64,000 bases of DNA. It comes from Actinomadura litoris (lineage in GTDB: Bacteria; Actinomycetota; Actinomycetes; Streptosporangiales; Streptosporangiaceae). The stretch lies in contig NZ_WOFH01000004.1 of NCBI RefSeq assembly GCF_009733595.1, positions 1-64,000 on the forward strand, in the 5' to 3' direction. The notes under the pieces were generated by a model that did not search any database, had not been told where the DNA came from, and saw only the letters and a list, made by a program, of their open reading frames with translations. This document shows, one piece after another, positions 7,645-17,118 of this stretch; the first letter of the stretch is position 1; each line of letters begins with the position of its first letter. Made by a program: the position numbers and the translations under genes.

Positions 7645-9807
7645 ATGGCAGCCCGCGACGCCGAGCCCGCCGACGTCCACTTCCTGGAGCGGGCCGAGTC
7701 GCTCCGGCCCTCCGGCGCGTCCCGCCCGCCGGGGCCGCTCACCGGGGAGCGCCTCCTGGAGCTGTTCGACGCGCAGCTCGGCAGCCGCCACCTCGACCTC
7801 GCCGCGAGGTGGCTGCGGGCGGGCGGCCACGGGTTCTACACGATCGGCTCGTCCGGGCACGAGGGCGACGCGGCCGTCGCGGCCGCGCTCCGCCCGGACG
7901 ACCCGGCGCTCCTGCACTACCGCTCGGGCGCGTTCTTCCTGGAGCGCGCCCGTCAGGTGCCGGGGCGGGACGCGCTGCGCGACGTCCTGCTGGGCGTGGT
8001 CGCCGCCGCCGAGGACCCGATCTCCGGCGGGCGGCACAAGGTGTTCGGCGCCGACCGGCTCCACGTCATCCCGCAGACGTCCACGATCGCCTCGCACCTC
8101 CCGCGCGCGCTCGGCGTCGCGTTCGCGATCGGACGCGCCGTCCGCCTCGGCGTCGAGCCGCCCTGGCCGCGCGACGCGCTGGCCGTGTGCGGGTTCGGGG
8201 ACGCCTCCGCCAACCACTCCACCGCGGCCGGCGCCGTCAACGCGGCCGTGAACTGCGGCCACCAGGGCGTGCCGATGCCGCTGCTCCTCGTCTGCGAGGA
8301 CAACGGCATCGGCATCAGCGTCCGCACCCCGCCGGGGTGGATCGAGGCCGCCTACGGCTCGCGGCCGGGCCTCGCCTACTTCCACGCCGACGGCGGTGAC
8401 CTGGAGGAGGTCTACAGCGTCGCCCGTGACGCGGCGGCCTGGGTTCGGGAGAGGCGCCGTCCGGCGTTCCTGCACCTGCGCACCGTCCGGTTGATGGGGC
8501 ACGCGGGCTCCGACGTCGAATCGGCCTACCGGACCCAGGCGGAACTGGACGCCGACCTCGCCGCCGACCCGCTGCTGCGCACGGCGCGAACGCTCGTCGA
8601 CCGGGGGCTGGCGACGGCGGACGATGTCGTCGGCCGCTACGAGGCCAAGCGCGCCGAGGTCATGGCCCTCGCTGCGGAGGTCGCGGACGCGCCGCGCCTG
8701 ACCTCCGCGCGCGAGGTCATGGCCCCGCTCCCCGCCCCGCCGAGCGCCGACCCGTCAAGCGCCGAGCCACCCCCCGAGCAGCCCTCCGAGCCCGGCGGTG
8801 AGCGGCTGACGCTCGCGCGGGCGGTCAACCGGGCGCTCGCCGACCTGCTCGACGAGCGGCCCGAGGCGCTGGTGTTCGGCGAGGACGTCGCGCGCAAGGG
8901 CGGCGTGTACGGGGTCACGCGGGGGCTGCTGCGGCGCGCCGGCGCGGCGCGGGTGTTCGACACGATCCTGGACGAGCAGTCGATCCTCGGCCTCGCGCTG
9001 GGTCTCGCGACGGCGGGACTGCTGCCGGTCCCGGAGATCCAGTACCTCGCCTACCTGCACAACGCCGCCGACCAGCTCCGCGGCGAGGCGGCCACGCTGC
9101 CGTTCTTCTCCGCGGGCCGCTACCGCAACCCGATGGTGGTGCGCATCGCCGCCTACGCCTACCAGAAGGGGTTCGGCGGCCACTTCCACAACGACAACGC
9201 CGTCGCCGCGCTGCGCGACATCCCCGGCCTGGTCATCGCCTCGCCCGCGCGCCCCGACGACGCCGCCGGGATGCTGCGCGCCTGCGCGGACGCGGCGTCC
9301 GCGCACGGCCGGGTCTGCGTACTGCTGGAGCCGATCGCGCTCTACCACGTCCGCGACCTGCACGAGGACGGGGACGGCGGCTGGCTCGCCGCGCCCGGCC
9401 GGGACGCGGTGCCGCTCGGCCGCGCCCGCACCCACGGCGGCGGCGGCGACCTCACCATCGTCACGTTCGCGAACGGGCTGCGCATGAGCCTGCGCGCGGC
9501 CCGCCGGCTGGAGCGCCGCGGCGTCCGCTGCCGCGTCCTCGACCTGCGCTGGCTGGCGCCGCTGCCGGCGGCCGACCTGCTGCGCGAGGCCCGCGCGACC
9601 GGCGCCGTCCTGGTCGCCGACGAGACCCGCCGGACGGGCGGGGTGTCGGAGGCCGTCCTCACCGCGCTCACCGACGGAGGGTTCGCGGGCCGCGCGGCCC
9701 GCGTCACGAGCGAGGACAGCTTCGTGCCGCTCGGCGATGCCGCCCGGCACGTCCTGCTGTCGGAACGCGCGATCGAGGAGGCCGCGCTGGCCCTGCTCGA
9801 CCGCTGA
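7645..9807 (+). CDS. fused E1 alpha-beta subunit of 2-oxo acid dehydrogenase
   Basis: 720 residues from ATG 7645 with AGGAGG five bases upstream. Residues 1-~360 are a TPP-dependent E1 alpha domain; the TPP/Mg motif runs from GDASANHST (185 onward) to EDNGIGIS (219-226). Residues 361-386 are a Pro/Ser/Glu linker ([20 protein letters not shown]). Residues 387-720 are an E1 beta transketolase-like domain ([54 protein letters not shown]). Most similar in layout to branched-chain (2-oxoisovalerate) E1, which normally uses separate alpha and beta chains. No E2 (lipoyl) or E3 gene is nearby, so it must share one encoded elsewhere or work without one. Confidence 0.85.
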   Translation: MAARDAEPADVHFLERAESLRPSGASRPPGPLTGERLLELFDAQLGSRHLDLAARWLRAGGHGFYTIGSSGHEGDAAVAAALRPDDPALLHYRSGAFFLERARQVPGRDALRDVLLGVVAAAEDPISGGRHKVFGADRLHVIPQTSTIASHLPRALGVAFAIGRAVRLGVEPPWPRDALAVCGFGDASANHSTAAGAVNAAVNCGHQGVPMPLLLVCEDNGIGISVRTPPGWIEAAYGSRPGLAYFHADGGDLEEVYSVARDAAAWVRERRRPAFLHLRTVRLMGHAGSDVESAYRTQAELDADLAADPLLRTARTLVDRGLATADDVVGRYEAKRAEVMALAAEVADAPRLTSAREVMAPLPAPPSADPSSAEPPPEQPSEPGGERLTLARAVNRALADLLDERPEALVFGEDVARKGGVYGVTRGLLRRAGAARVFDTILDEQSILGLALGLATAGLLPVPEIQYLAYLHNAADQLRGEAATLPFFSAGRYRNPMVVRIAAYAYQKGFGGHFHNDNAVAALRDIPGLVIASPARPDDAAGMLRACADAASAHGRVCVLLEPIALYHVRDLHEDGDGGWLAAPGRDAVPLGRARTHGGGGDLTIVTFANGLRMSLRAARRLERRGVRCRVLDLRWLAPLPAADLLREARATGAVLVADETRRTGGVSEAVLTALTDGGFAGRAARVTSEDSFVPLGDAARHVLLSERAIEEAALALLDR

Positions 9808-9819
9808 GCCACGACCGGC

Positions 9820-11196
9820 CTACTTGATCCAGACCGACTTGGCGTCGCAGAAGGCGTGGACGCCCTCCTGCGACAGCTCCCTCCCGTATCCGGACCGCTT
9901 CACGCCGCCGAACGGCAGCTCCGGGTAGGAGGTGGTCATGCCGTTGATGAAGACCTGCCCGGCGTCCAGCTCCCGGACGAACCGCTCCTGCTCGTCGGGC
10001 TCCCGCGTCCAGGCGTTCGAGCCGAGGCCGAAGCCGGTCGCGTTGGCCAGCTCGACCGCCTCCGACACGCCCCGGACCCGGAACAGCGACGCGACCGGCC
10101 CGAACACCTCCTCGTGGAACATGCGCATCTCGGGCGTCACGCCGGAGATCACGGTCGGCGGATAGAACCAGCCGGGACCGGCCGGGCGCTCGCCGCCGCA
10201 CAGCACCGTGGCGCCCTTGCCGACGGCGTCGGCGACCAGGGCCTCGACGTCGGCGCGGCCCTGCTCGCTGGCCAGCGGCCCCACGTCGGTGCCCTCGTCC
10301 ATCGGGTCGCCGACGGTCCGGTCGCGCATGGCCTCGACGAACCGCCGCTCGAACTCGTCCGCGACACCGATGTCGGCGATGAAGCGCTTGGCGGAGATGC
10401 AGCTCTGCCCGTTGTTCAGGCAGCGGGACGTGGCCGCCGCCTCCGCCGCCGCCGCGACGTCGGCCGAGGGCATCACCACGAACGGGTCGCTGCCGCCGAG
10501 CTCCAGCACCGTCGGCTTGACCTCGTCCCCGGCGATCGCGGCGACCGACCGCCCGGCGGGCTCGCTGCCGGTGAGCGTCGCGGCCCGCACCCGCGGGTCG
10601 CGCAGCACCCGCTCGACCTGCCGCGACCCGATGAGCAGCGTCTGGAACACGCCCTCGGGGAACCCCGCCCGGCGGAACAGGTCCTCCAGGAACAGCGCCG
10701 TGCGCGGGACGTTCGAGGCGTGCTTCAGCAGCCCCACGTTGCCCGCCATCAGCCCCGGCGCCGCGAACCTGATCACCTGCCAGAGCGGGAAGTTCCACGG
10801 CATGACCGCCAGCACGGGCCCGAGCGGCTGGTAGCGGACGTAGGCGCCCGACGCGCCCACGGCTTCCGCGTCGGCCGGGCGGTCGGCCAGGAACCCCTCC
10901 GCGTGCTCGGCGTAGTACCGGCACGCGTGCGCGCACTTGCGCGCCTCGGCCCTGGCCGCCGTGAACGTCTTGCCCATCTCGGCGGTCACCATGGCGCCGA
11001 TCCGGTCGGCCTCCTCGTCCAGGATGTCGGCGGCGGCGCTCATCCACGCCGCCCGCCCCCCGACGGGCGTGAGGCGGTAGGACGCGAACGCCTCGGCGGC
11101 CCGCCCGACGTACCGGTCGACGGCGTCCTCGGAGAGCGCGTCGAAGGTCTGCTCCACCCGTTCCGTCGCGGGGTTGGTCGTCGCGATCGTTGTCAT
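9820..11196 (-). CDS. gabD1: succinate-semialdehyde dehydrogenase-type ALDH
   Basis: 458 residues from ATG 11196, the short ALDH form typical of actinobacterial GabD1, which oxidises succinic semialdehyde to succinate. Visible: VMPWNFPLWQVIRFAAPGLM, LTGSEPAGRSVA, catalytic Glu232 in LELGGSDPF, catalytic Cys266 in NNGQSCISAKRF, and the C-terminal PFGGVKRSGYGRELS. It converges on the fused E1 gene with only 12 bp between stops and is followed, on the same strand, by a lactonase gene 107 bp upstream of it. With the first ALDH it brackets the oxo-acid dehydrogenase, suggesting a local amino-acid/4-aminobutyrate catabolic theme; the exact substrate is inferred from family. Confidence 0.85.
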   Translation of the reverse strand: MTTIATTNPATERVEQTFDALSEDAVDRYVGRAAEAFASYRLTPVGGRAAWMSAAADILDEEADRIGAMVTAEMGKTFTAARAEARKCAHACRYYAEHAEGFLADRPADAEAVGASGAYVRYQPLGPVLAVMPWNFPLWQVIRFAAPGLMAGNVGLLKHASNVPRTALFLEDLFRRAGFPEGVFQTLLIGSRQVERVLRDPRVRAATLTGSEPAGRSVAAIAGDEVKPTVLELGGSDPFVVMPSADVAAAAEAAATSRCLNNGQSCISAKRFIADIGVADEFERRFVEAMRDRTVGDPMDEGTDVGPLASEQGRADVEALVADAVGKGATVLCGGERPAGPGWFYPPTVISGVTPEMRMFHEEVFGPVASLFRVRGVSEAVELANATGFGLGSNAWTREPDEQERFVRELDAGQVFINGMTTSYPELPFGGVKRSGYGRELSQEGVHAFCDAKSVWIK

Positions 11197-11303
11197 GTCC
11201 GATGCTCCCTGAGATGTCCGTTTCGACCCTCCGGGGCGTGCCCTTGGGGGCATCCGGGAAACACCGGCGGGTCCGCGCCGGAACCCCGGCGCGGACCCGA
11301 TGC

Positions 11304-12329
11304 TCAGGCGGGGACGACGCAGACCGGGGACGGCACCTCCAGCGCCCCGGCGGGCGCCGGGAGGCCGTCCGCGCCGATCCGGAACGTGGCGACCAGCCCG
11401 CTCCGCTCGTTCGCGACGTGCATCCACGCGCCGTCGACGTGCAGGTCGCGGGGCCAGTGCCCGCCCGAGGCGATGTCCGCGACGGGCTTGAGCGCCGCGC
11501 CCTCGTCGAGCACGCGGTGCGTGGTGACCACGTCCGCGCCGCGCGTCGAGGTGTAGACGTGCCGGCCGTCGCCGCCGAGCTTGATCGCCCCGGCGAGCGA
11601 CTCGCCGTCCGACCCCGCCGCGGTGGCGGGCGACTCGGCGACCGGTTCGAGCCGGGCGTAGCCGTCCGCGCCGCCGGCGGGGCGCAGCACGAGCACCGTG
11701 GCCGCCAGCTCGGTCAGCACGAACACGTGCCCGCTCGGGTGCACGGCCAGGTGCCGGGGCCCGCACCCCGCCGGGAGCCGGGTCTCCCCGGTGAGCCGCA
11801 GGCGCCCGTCCTCGATCCGGAACGAGCGGACGAGGTCGGCGCCGAGGTCGGTGGACAGGATCGTCCCGTCCGGGGCGGGGGCGGTCATGTGCGCGTGCGG
11901 GCCGTCCTGGCGGTCCTCGCGCGGGCCGGAGCCGTGGCCCTCGACGACGTCGGGCTCGCCGGTGAAGGCGCCGTCCGGGCCCAGCGGCACCGCCCGCACC
12001 GTCCCGGACCCGTAGTCGGCCACCAGCAGGTGCCCGCCGCCGGGCGACAGCGACAGATGGCAGGGGAGCGCCCCCGCCTCGCGCCTGCCGATCTCCCGGA
12101 GCCGCCCGCCCTCGACCGCGTACGCGAGGACGCCTCCCGCGTCCTCCTCCCGGACCGCGTAGAGGACGCGGCCGCCCGGACGCACCGCCAGATAGGACGG
12201 GCTCGCCGCCGCGCCCGCGAGCTCCGGGCCCTCCAGCGCGCCGTCCGCGCCTCGCCGCACGCGGTAGACGCCCTCACCGGCGCCCATCGCGCCCGTGTAC
12301 GTGCCCACCCAGAACACCCGCTCGCCCAC
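11304..12329 (-). CDS. lactonase-family beta-propeller protein (YbhE/Pgl type)
   Basis: 341 residues from GTG 12329, with GGGAGGAG seven bases upstream. The sequence is a chain of propeller blades, with repeats such as SPSYLAVRPGGRVLYAV, LPCHLSLSPGGGHLLVADYG, GPRHLAVHPSGHVFVLTE and GDGRHVYTSTRGAD, matching the seven-bladed YbhE/YkgB 6-phosphogluconolactonase family. The GPHAHMTAPAPDG segment corresponds to the conserved active-site region. Many paralogues in actinobacteria have unknown substrates, so hydrolysis of 6-phosphogluconolactone is only one option; the neighbouring pgi makes a sugar-phosphate role reasonable. A palindrome lies 22 bp upstream of the start. Confidence 0.8.
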   Translation of the reverse strand: MGERVFWVGTYTGAMGAGEGVYRVRRGADGALEGPELAGAAASPSYLAVRPGGRVLYAVREEDAGGVLAYAVEGGRLREIGRREAGALPCHLSLSPGGGHLLVADYGSGTVRAVPLGPDGAFTGEPDVVEGHGSGPREDRQDGPHAHMTAPAPDGTILSTDLGADLVRSFRIEDGRLRLTGETRLPAGCGPRHLAVHPSGHVFVLTELAATVLVLRPAGGADGYARLEPVAESPATAAGSDGESLAGAIKLGGDGRHVYTSTRGADVVTTHRVLDEGAALKPVADIASGGHWPRDLHVDGAWMHVANERSGLVATFRIGADGLPAPAGALEVPSPVCVVPA

Positions 12330-12350
12330 CCGGACTCTCCTCCCGACCGC

Positions 12351-12366
12351 GGAATGTGATCATTCC
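12351..12366. promoter_or_regulatory. palindrome upstream of the lactonase gene
   Basis: GGAATG-TGAT-CATTCC, perfect 6-bp arms around a 4-bp spacer, just upstream of the lactonase SD. Its position and symmetry fit a dimeric repressor operator; the regulator is not known. Confidence 0.4.
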
Positions 12367-12542
12367 CGCCCCCGAGACGGGCGGCGGGCCACCGAGCCTA
12401 ACGTCCCGGAGGCGCCGGGGGATTTCGCAGCTCAACGGCGTTCCTCCTGGTCAGCGGCGGCGTCGCGGGCATGGGCGGCCGACCGGGCGCGGCGCCTGAG
12501 ACCTGACGATCCCGGCGGTTCCGCCCAGGGCGCGGGTGGGCT

Positions 12543-12573
12543 TTGGTACGGTCGCGCGCGGTCGACCTATGAT
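12543..12573 (+). promoter_or_regulatory. probable pgi promoter
   Basis: TTGGTA (12543-12548) and TATGAT (12568-12573) separated by 19 bp, 75 bp before the pgi ATG. The -10 is good for a HrdB-type sigma factor; the spacer is slightly long. Confidence 0.4.
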
Positions 12574-12647
12574 CGCCGGTGGGGGACCGCGGAGCGCCCG
12601 GGGGACAGCGGCGCTCGCACGGCCCCGTCGAGGAGACGAGAGAGGCA

Positions 12648-14279
12648 ATGGCTGATATCACCGAGGCGCCCGAGTGGTCTGCGCTCGCCGAGCACCAGGC
12701 GGTGCTGGCGGGGCGGCACCTGCGCGAGCTGTTCGCGGACGACCCGGGGCGCGCCGAGCGCATGACGGTCACCGCGGGGGACCTCCACCTGGACTACTCC
12801 AAGCACCGCGTCACCGCCGAGACGCTGGGGCTGCTGGTGTCGCTCGCCGAGCGCGCGGGGCTGCGCGAGCGGATCGAGGCGATGTTCTCCGGCGAGCACA
12901 TCAACGTCAGCGAGGACCGCGCCGTCCTGCACACGGCGCTGCGGCTGCCGCCGGGCGAGCCGCTCACCGCGGACGGCCAGGACGTCGCCGCCGACGTGCA
13001 CGCCGTCCTGGACCGGATGGCGGAGTTCGCGGGACGCGTCCGCGCGGGGGAGTGGACGGGTTTCACCGGCAAGCCGATCGCGACCGTCGTGAACATCGGC
13101 ATCGGCGGGTCCGACCTCGGCCCCGCCATGGCCTACGAGGCGCTGCGCGACTTCGCCGACGCGGGGATCTCGTGCCGGTTCGTGTCCAACATCGACCCGG
13201 CCGACATCGTCGGGACGCTCGCGGACCTCGATCCCGAGCGGACGCTGTTCGTCATCAGCTCCAAGACGTTCGGGACGCTGGAGACCCTCACCAACGCCAA
13301 GGTCGCGCGGGAGTGGCTGGTCGGGCGGCTCGGCGACGAGAAGGCCGTGTCGCGGCACTTCGTCGCGGTGTCGACCAACGCCGAGCGGGTCGCGGCCTTC
13401 GGCATCGACACCGCCAACATGTTCGGGTTCTGGGACTGGGTCGGAGGCCGCTACTCCTTCGACGGCGCGATCGGGCTGTCCCTCATGGTCGCGATCGGCG
13501 GCGAGGCGTTCCGCGAGATGCTCGCCGGGTTCCGCCAGATCGACGAGCACTTCCGCAGCGCGCCGTTCGAGGCGAACATGCCCGTCCTGATGGGGCTGCT
13601 CGGCGTCTGGTACACCGACTTCTTCGGCGCGCAGACCCGCGCGGTGCTTCCCTACAGCCAGCGGCTGTCGCGCTTCCCCGCCTACCTCCAGCAGCTCACG
13701 ATGGAGTCCAACGGCAAGTCGGTGCGGGCCGACGGCGTCCCCGTCGTCGCGCAGACCGGTGAGATCTTCTGGGGCGAGCCGGGCACGAACGGCCAGCACG
13801 CCTTCTACCAGCTCCTGCACCAGGGCACCCGGCTCGTGCCCGCCGACTTCATCGGCTTCGCCGAGCCGTTCGAGGACCGCGCGGGCATGCACGACCTGCT
13901 GACCGCCAACATGCTCGCGCAGACCTCCGCGCTGGCGTTCGGCAAGACCGCCGAGGAGATCGCCGCCGAGGGGACGCCCGCCGCGGTCGTCCCGCACAAG
14001 GTCATGCCGGGCAACCGGCCGACCAGCACGATCCTCGTGCCGAAGCTGACCCCCCGGACGCTCGGCGCGCTCGTCGCCCTCTACGAGCACATCGTGTTCG
14101 TCGAGGGGACGATCTGGGGCATCGACTCCTTCGACCAGTGGGGCGTGGAGCTCGGCAAGGTCATGGCGATGGACCTGGCGCCCGCGCTCACCTCCGAGGA
14201 GCCCCCGGCGCAGGCCCCCGACCCCTCCACGGCGGCGCTCGTCCGCCGCTACCGGCGGCTGCGCGGCCGGGCGGTCTGA
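12648..14279 (+). CDS. pgi: glucose-6-phosphate isomerase
   Basis: Interconverts glucose 6-phosphate and fructose 6-phosphate in glycolysis/gluconeogenesis. 543 residues from ATG 12648 ([10 protein letters not shown]), near the usual ~550; SD AGAGAGG precedes it. Conserved elements: [53 protein letters not shown], the catalytic-Glu segment [22 protein letters not shown] with the catalytic His, and the C-terminal signature [13 protein letters not shown] with the active-site Lys. An upstream in-frame ATG at 12579 would add 23 unconserved residues and lies next to the predicted -10, so I reject it. Confidence 0.97.
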   Translation: MADITEAPEWSALAEHQAVLAGRHLRELFADDPGRAERMTVTAGDLHLDYSKHRVTAETLGLLVSLAERAGLRERIEAMFSGEHINVSEDRAVLHTALRLPPGEPLTADGQDVAADVHAVLDRMAEFAGRVRAGEWTGFTGKPIATVVNIGIGGSDLGPAMAYEALRDFADAGISCRFVSNIDPADIVGTLADLDPERTLFVISSKTFGTLETLTNAKVAREWLVGRLGDEKAVSRHFVAVSTNAERVAAFGIDTANMFGFWDWVGGRYSFDGAIGLSLMVAIGGEAFREMLAGFRQIDEHFRSAPFEANMPVLMGLLGVWYTDFFGAQTRAVLPYSQRLSRFPAYLQQLTMESNGKSVRADGVPVVAQTGEIFWGEPGTNGQHAFYQLLHQGTRLVPADFIGFAEPFEDRAGMHDLLTANMLAQTSALAFGKTAEEIAAEGTPAAVVPHKVMPGNRPTSTILVPKLTPRTLGALVALYEHIVFVEGTIWGIDSFDQWGVELGKVMAMDLAPALTSEEPPAQAPDPSTAALVRRYRRLRGRAV

Positions 14280-14296
14280 CGCGACGCGTGCGGACG

Positions 14297-14324
14297 GGGC
14301 CCGCCGGATCCGTCCGGCGGGCCC
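14297..14324. terminator. hairpin between convergent pgi and EF-hand genes
   Basis: Perfect 12-bp arms GGGCCCGCCGGA / TCCGGCGGGCCC with a 4-nt loop (TCCG), 17 bp after the pgi stop. It can terminate transcription from both sides. Confidence 0.65.
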
Positions 14325-14336
14325 GGCCCGCGCCGT

Positions 14337-14594
14337 TCAGCTCCGCGCGCCGGGCAGCGGCCCGGAGGCCCAGCCCCGGACGTCCAGGGCCGCCCGGAAC
14401 TCGCGGTAGGAGATGAAGCCGTCGCGGTTGGTGTCGGCCTGCTCGAACCTGTCCTGGGTCTCCGCCCGCGTCCAGGACAGCCCGAGGCTCTCCAGGACGA
14501 GCGTGAACTCCATGAGGTCGAGCCGGTCGTCGCCACCGAGGTCCGCGCGCCTGAACACGGCGAGAAGGTCGTCCTCGGTCGGCCTCGTGGTCAT
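14337..14594 (-). CDS. small EF-hand calcium-binding protein
   Basis: 85 residues with two EF-hand loops of calmodulin type. Loop 1 is residues 18-29 (DLGGDDRLDLME) with Gly/Asp/Arg at positions 3/5/7, so it is slightly degenerate. Loop 2 is residues 54-65 (DTNRDGFISYRE) and is canonical at positions 1, 3, 5, 6, 9 and 12. No signal peptide or TM segment, so it is probably cytosolic; small calmodulin-like proteins of this kind occur in Streptomyces and relatives and may buffer or sense calcium. It stands alone, converging on pgi, 133 bp downstream of the decarboxylase gene's stop. Confidence 0.85.
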   Translation of the reverse strand: MTTRPTEDDLLAVFRRADLGGDDRLDLMEFTLVLESLGLSWTRAETQDRFEQADTNRDGFISYREFRAALDVRGWASGPLPGARS

Positions 14595-14727
14595 CTCAGT
14601 TCCCCGTTCTGGTCCGGTGTGCCCGCATCATCGCACGGCGAGCGGGCGGGTCCCACCGGAAACGCCGTCCGACCCGACCCGGTTCCCGGTCGTTCATCCC
14701 TCGCTTCCGGTTTGGGGCCGTGTCCGG

Positions 14728-16986
14728 TCACGTGACGACGCACTCGATCCGGTAGCGGCCGTCCTCGTCGCGGTGCGCGCCGTGGATGTCGGTGGCGAGG
14801 TAGGGGAAGGCGCGGTCGAAGGCCTCCAGGGCACGCAGGTAGCGCAGCACCGGCCCGTCGGCGGCCCCGGCGGCCTCGCCGGGCATCAGCATCGGGATCC
14901 CGGGCGGCGTGACGACGACGGTCGAGGCGCAGACCCGGCCCGCCAGCTCCTCCAGCGGGACCCGCTCGGTGCGGGAGCGGATCAGCGCCTGGTAGCACTC
15001 GGCGGGGGTCAGGACGGGTCGGGGCAGGTCGGTGAAGACCTGGTCGAGCAGCTCACCGAGGCGGGAGTCGCGCAGCCTCCCGTGGACCGCCTCGCAGAGC
15101 GCGCGCAGCGAGATCCCGGGCGGTCCGAACCCGGGCAGCGCCTCCGCCAGCGGTGCGCCGCCGTCGTAGGCGTTCTTGAAGTCGATGAGCGCGTCGATCA
15201 GCGTCCCCCACTTGCCCTTGGTGATGCCGATCGAGAACAGCACCAGCAGCGTGTGGTCGCCGGTCTTCTCCACGACGATGCCGCGCCGCTCCAGGTAGGC
15301 GGCCACGATCCGGGCGGGGATCCCCCACGGGGTGGTGCCGGCGACGGCGTCGGCGCCCGGGCAGGTGATCGTCACCTTGATCGGGTCGAGCGCGCACTGG
15401 CCGTCGTCGAGGCCGCCGAACCCGTGCCAGGCGGCGCCGGGCTCCAGCGTCCAGCAGCGCGGCTCGGTGGACAGCAGCGTGATGTCGGCGTCCTCGAACC
15501 GGGTCGTGCCGCCGGTCCGCGGGTCGGTCACCTCCGGCGGCTGCCAGACGCCGAAGAACCAGTCGGGGCGGGCGTCGTCCTCGCGGACGCGGCCGGCCAG
15601 CCGCACCATCGCCTGCCGGAAGCGGACCGCCTCGACGATCGCCTCGCCGGTGAGGAACGGGCCGGACGGGCCGTCCATCATCGCCGCCGCCACGTCCAGG
15701 GACGCGATCATCGGGTAGAGCGGCGAGGTGCTGGCGTGCATCAGGAACGTCTCGTTGAACCGCTCGTAGTCCACCGGCGCGCGCGGTGAGGAGCGCACGT
15801 GCAGCATCGACGCCTGCGACAGCGCCGCCAGCAGCTTGTGCGTGGACTGCGTGGCGAACACCGTCGGACGCTCCGGGCCGGGCAGCGACCGCTCGTCGAC
15901 GGCCATGCCGTACCGGCGCTCGTACAGCGGGTTGAAGCGGGCGTAGGCGAACCACGCCTCGTCGAAGTGCACCCGCGGCACCGACGCGCCGAGCAGCGCC
16001 GCGACCTGGACGGCGTCGTAGCACAGCCCGTCGTAGGTCGAGTTGGTGATCACCGCGTACGCGGCGCCGGAGCCCGCCGCGCCCGCGCCGAACGGGTGGC
16101 CCGCCAGCCGGTCGGCGACGGCCGCCGCCGCCAGCGACCCGGCCGGGATGGGGCCCGCGAGCCCGAGCCCGTTGCGCTCCGGAACGAGGTAGACCGGGCG
16201 GGCGCCGCTGATGGCGAGGACGTGCTGGACGGACTTGTGGCAGTTGCGGTCCACCAGCGCCAGCTCGTCGCGGGCGACCGCGTGGTGCCCGACGATGCGG
16301 TTGGCGGTCGAGTTGCCGTTGACGACGAAGAACGTCCGCTCGGCGCCGAAGATCCGGGCGGCGTTGCGCTCGGCGTCGCCGATCGGGCCGGTGTGGTCCA
16401 GCGGCGACCCGAGCTCGGGGACCGAGATCGACAGATCGGTGCGCAGCAGCCGCTCGCCGTAGTAGTCGAAGAACGCCCGCCCCACCGGCGACTTCAGGAA
16501 CGCCACCCCGCCGGCGTGGGCGGGGGTGTGCCAGGAGTAGCGGTGCCGGTCGTCCAGGCGCTGGAGCGCCTCGAAGAACGGCGGCAGGATCCGCTCGGCG
16601 TACTCCTGCGCCGCGTGCGCGACGCGCCCGGCGATGAAGTCGGGGGTGTCCTCCAGCAGGAAGACATAGCCCTGGATCACCTCGTACACCCACAGCGGGA
16701 CGTCGCGGGCCTCCTGCTCGGCGGTCACGAGGAACACCGGGAGGCGGTGGAACCGCCCGCCCACCGCGGTCAGGACGTCCTCGGTGCCCGCCGCCCCCCA
16801 GCCCACCAGCGCCGCCGCCAGCATGGCGTCCGAGCGGACCACCGCCAGCGCGTCGGCGGCGCGGTGCGTCCAGCGGACGTGCAGCCCGTGCCCCTCCAGC
16901 GCGGCGCACAGGCGGCGGAGCTGCTCGGCGACCACCGAGTCGCCGTCCGGCGCCTCGTCGACGGCGACGAGGATCGTTCGTTGCAT
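14728..16986 (-). CDS. Orn/Lys/Arg decarboxylase, fold-type I (PLP)
   Basis: 752 residues from ATG 16986, the length of the bacterial inducible arginine/lysine/ornithine decarboxylases (AdiA, LdcI, SpeF). Residues 1-~120 form the N-terminal wing domain (response-regulator-like, ILVAVDEAPDG). The PLP core has RTDLSISVPELGSPLDHTGPI as two adjacent motifs (183-203), HFDEAWFAYARFNPLY with PLP-contacting Asp342, and Schiff-base Lys384 in QSTHKLLAALSQ. The C-terminal domain ends with GIPMLMPGE. It makes a polyamine precursor (agmatine, cadaverine or putrescine) while consuming a proton; which one cannot be told from sequence alone. The upstream ATG at 17067 would run through the AT-richer promoter region, so I start at 16986. 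Confidence 0.88.
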   Translation of the reverse strand: MQRTILVAVDEAPDGDSVVAEQLRRLCAALEGHGLHVRWTHRAADALAVVRSDAMLAAALVGWGAAGTEDVLTAVGGRFHRLPVFLVTAEQEARDVPLWVYEVIQGYVFLLEDTPDFIAGRVAHAAQEYAERILPPFFEALQRLDDRHRYSWHTPAHAGGVAFLKSPVGRAFFDYYGERLLRTDLSISVPELGSPLDHTGPIGDAERNAARIFGAERTFFVVNGNSTANRIVGHHAVARDELALVDRNCHKSVQHVLAISGARPVYLVPERNGLGLAGPIPAGSLAAAAVADRLAGHPFGAGAAGSGAAYAVITNSTYDGLCYDAVQVAALLGASVPRVHFDEAWFAYARFNPLYERRYGMAVDERSLPGPERPTVFATQSTHKLLAALSQASMLHVRSSPRAPVDYERFNETFLMHASTSPLYPMIASLDVAAAMMDGPSGPFLTGEAIVEAVRFRQAMVRLAGRVREDDARPDWFFGVWQPPEVTDPRTGGTTRFEDADITLLSTEPRCWTLEPGAAWHGFGGLDDGQCALDPIKVTITCPGADAVAGTTPWGIPARIVAAYLERRGIVVEKTGDHTLLVLFSIGITKGKWGTLIDALIDFKNAYDGGAPLAEALPGFGPPGISLRALCEAVHGRLRDSRLGELLDQVFTDLPRPVLTPAECYQALIRSRTERVPLEELAGRVCASTVVVTPPGIPMLMPGEAAGAADGPVLRYLRALEAFDRAFPYLATDIHGAHRDEDGRYRIECVVT

Positions 16987-17022
16987 CGCGGGGCCTCCCG
17001 TCGCCCAGGGGCGGAGTTCCCG

Positions 17023-17082
17023 AACGGTAACAACCGGGCCGATCACCGAATAGTGCCTGAATGGCAACTAAAAGTAACCGTT
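17023..17082. promoter_or_regulatory. spaced inverted repeat in the decarboxylase promoter
   Basis: AACGGTAAC (17023-17031) and GTAACCGTT (17074-17082) match as an inverted repeat in 8 of 9 positions, with 42 bp between them (51 bp centre to centre, near five helical turns). The region is AT-richer than its surroundings. Could be a looping operator or an activator site; unproven. Confidence 0.3.
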
Positions 17083-17118
17083 GCGGGAGGAGGGTGGCGT
17101 GCGACGGTAAGCCCCCGT

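Larger units (their letters stand above)
12330..12647. other. 318-bp divergent intergenic region, lactonase / pgi
   Basis: Holds the lactonase SD and an interrupted palindrome at 12351-12366 on the left, and a likely pgi promoter at 12543-12573 on the right. The middle (about 12370-12540) is GC-rich and shows no reading frame with a start/SD that I would defend. Confidence 0.6.

Noticed and set aside
12579..12647. Extended pgi start at ATG 12579
   Set aside because: The extra 23 residues are Gly/Arg-rich and unlike any Pgi N-terminus; ATG 12648 has the SD.
14595..14998. A minus-strand gene reading through 14595-14998
   Set aside because: It lies mostly inside the decarboxylase 3' region in another frame and has Arg/Pro/Gly-rich composition of a shadow frame.
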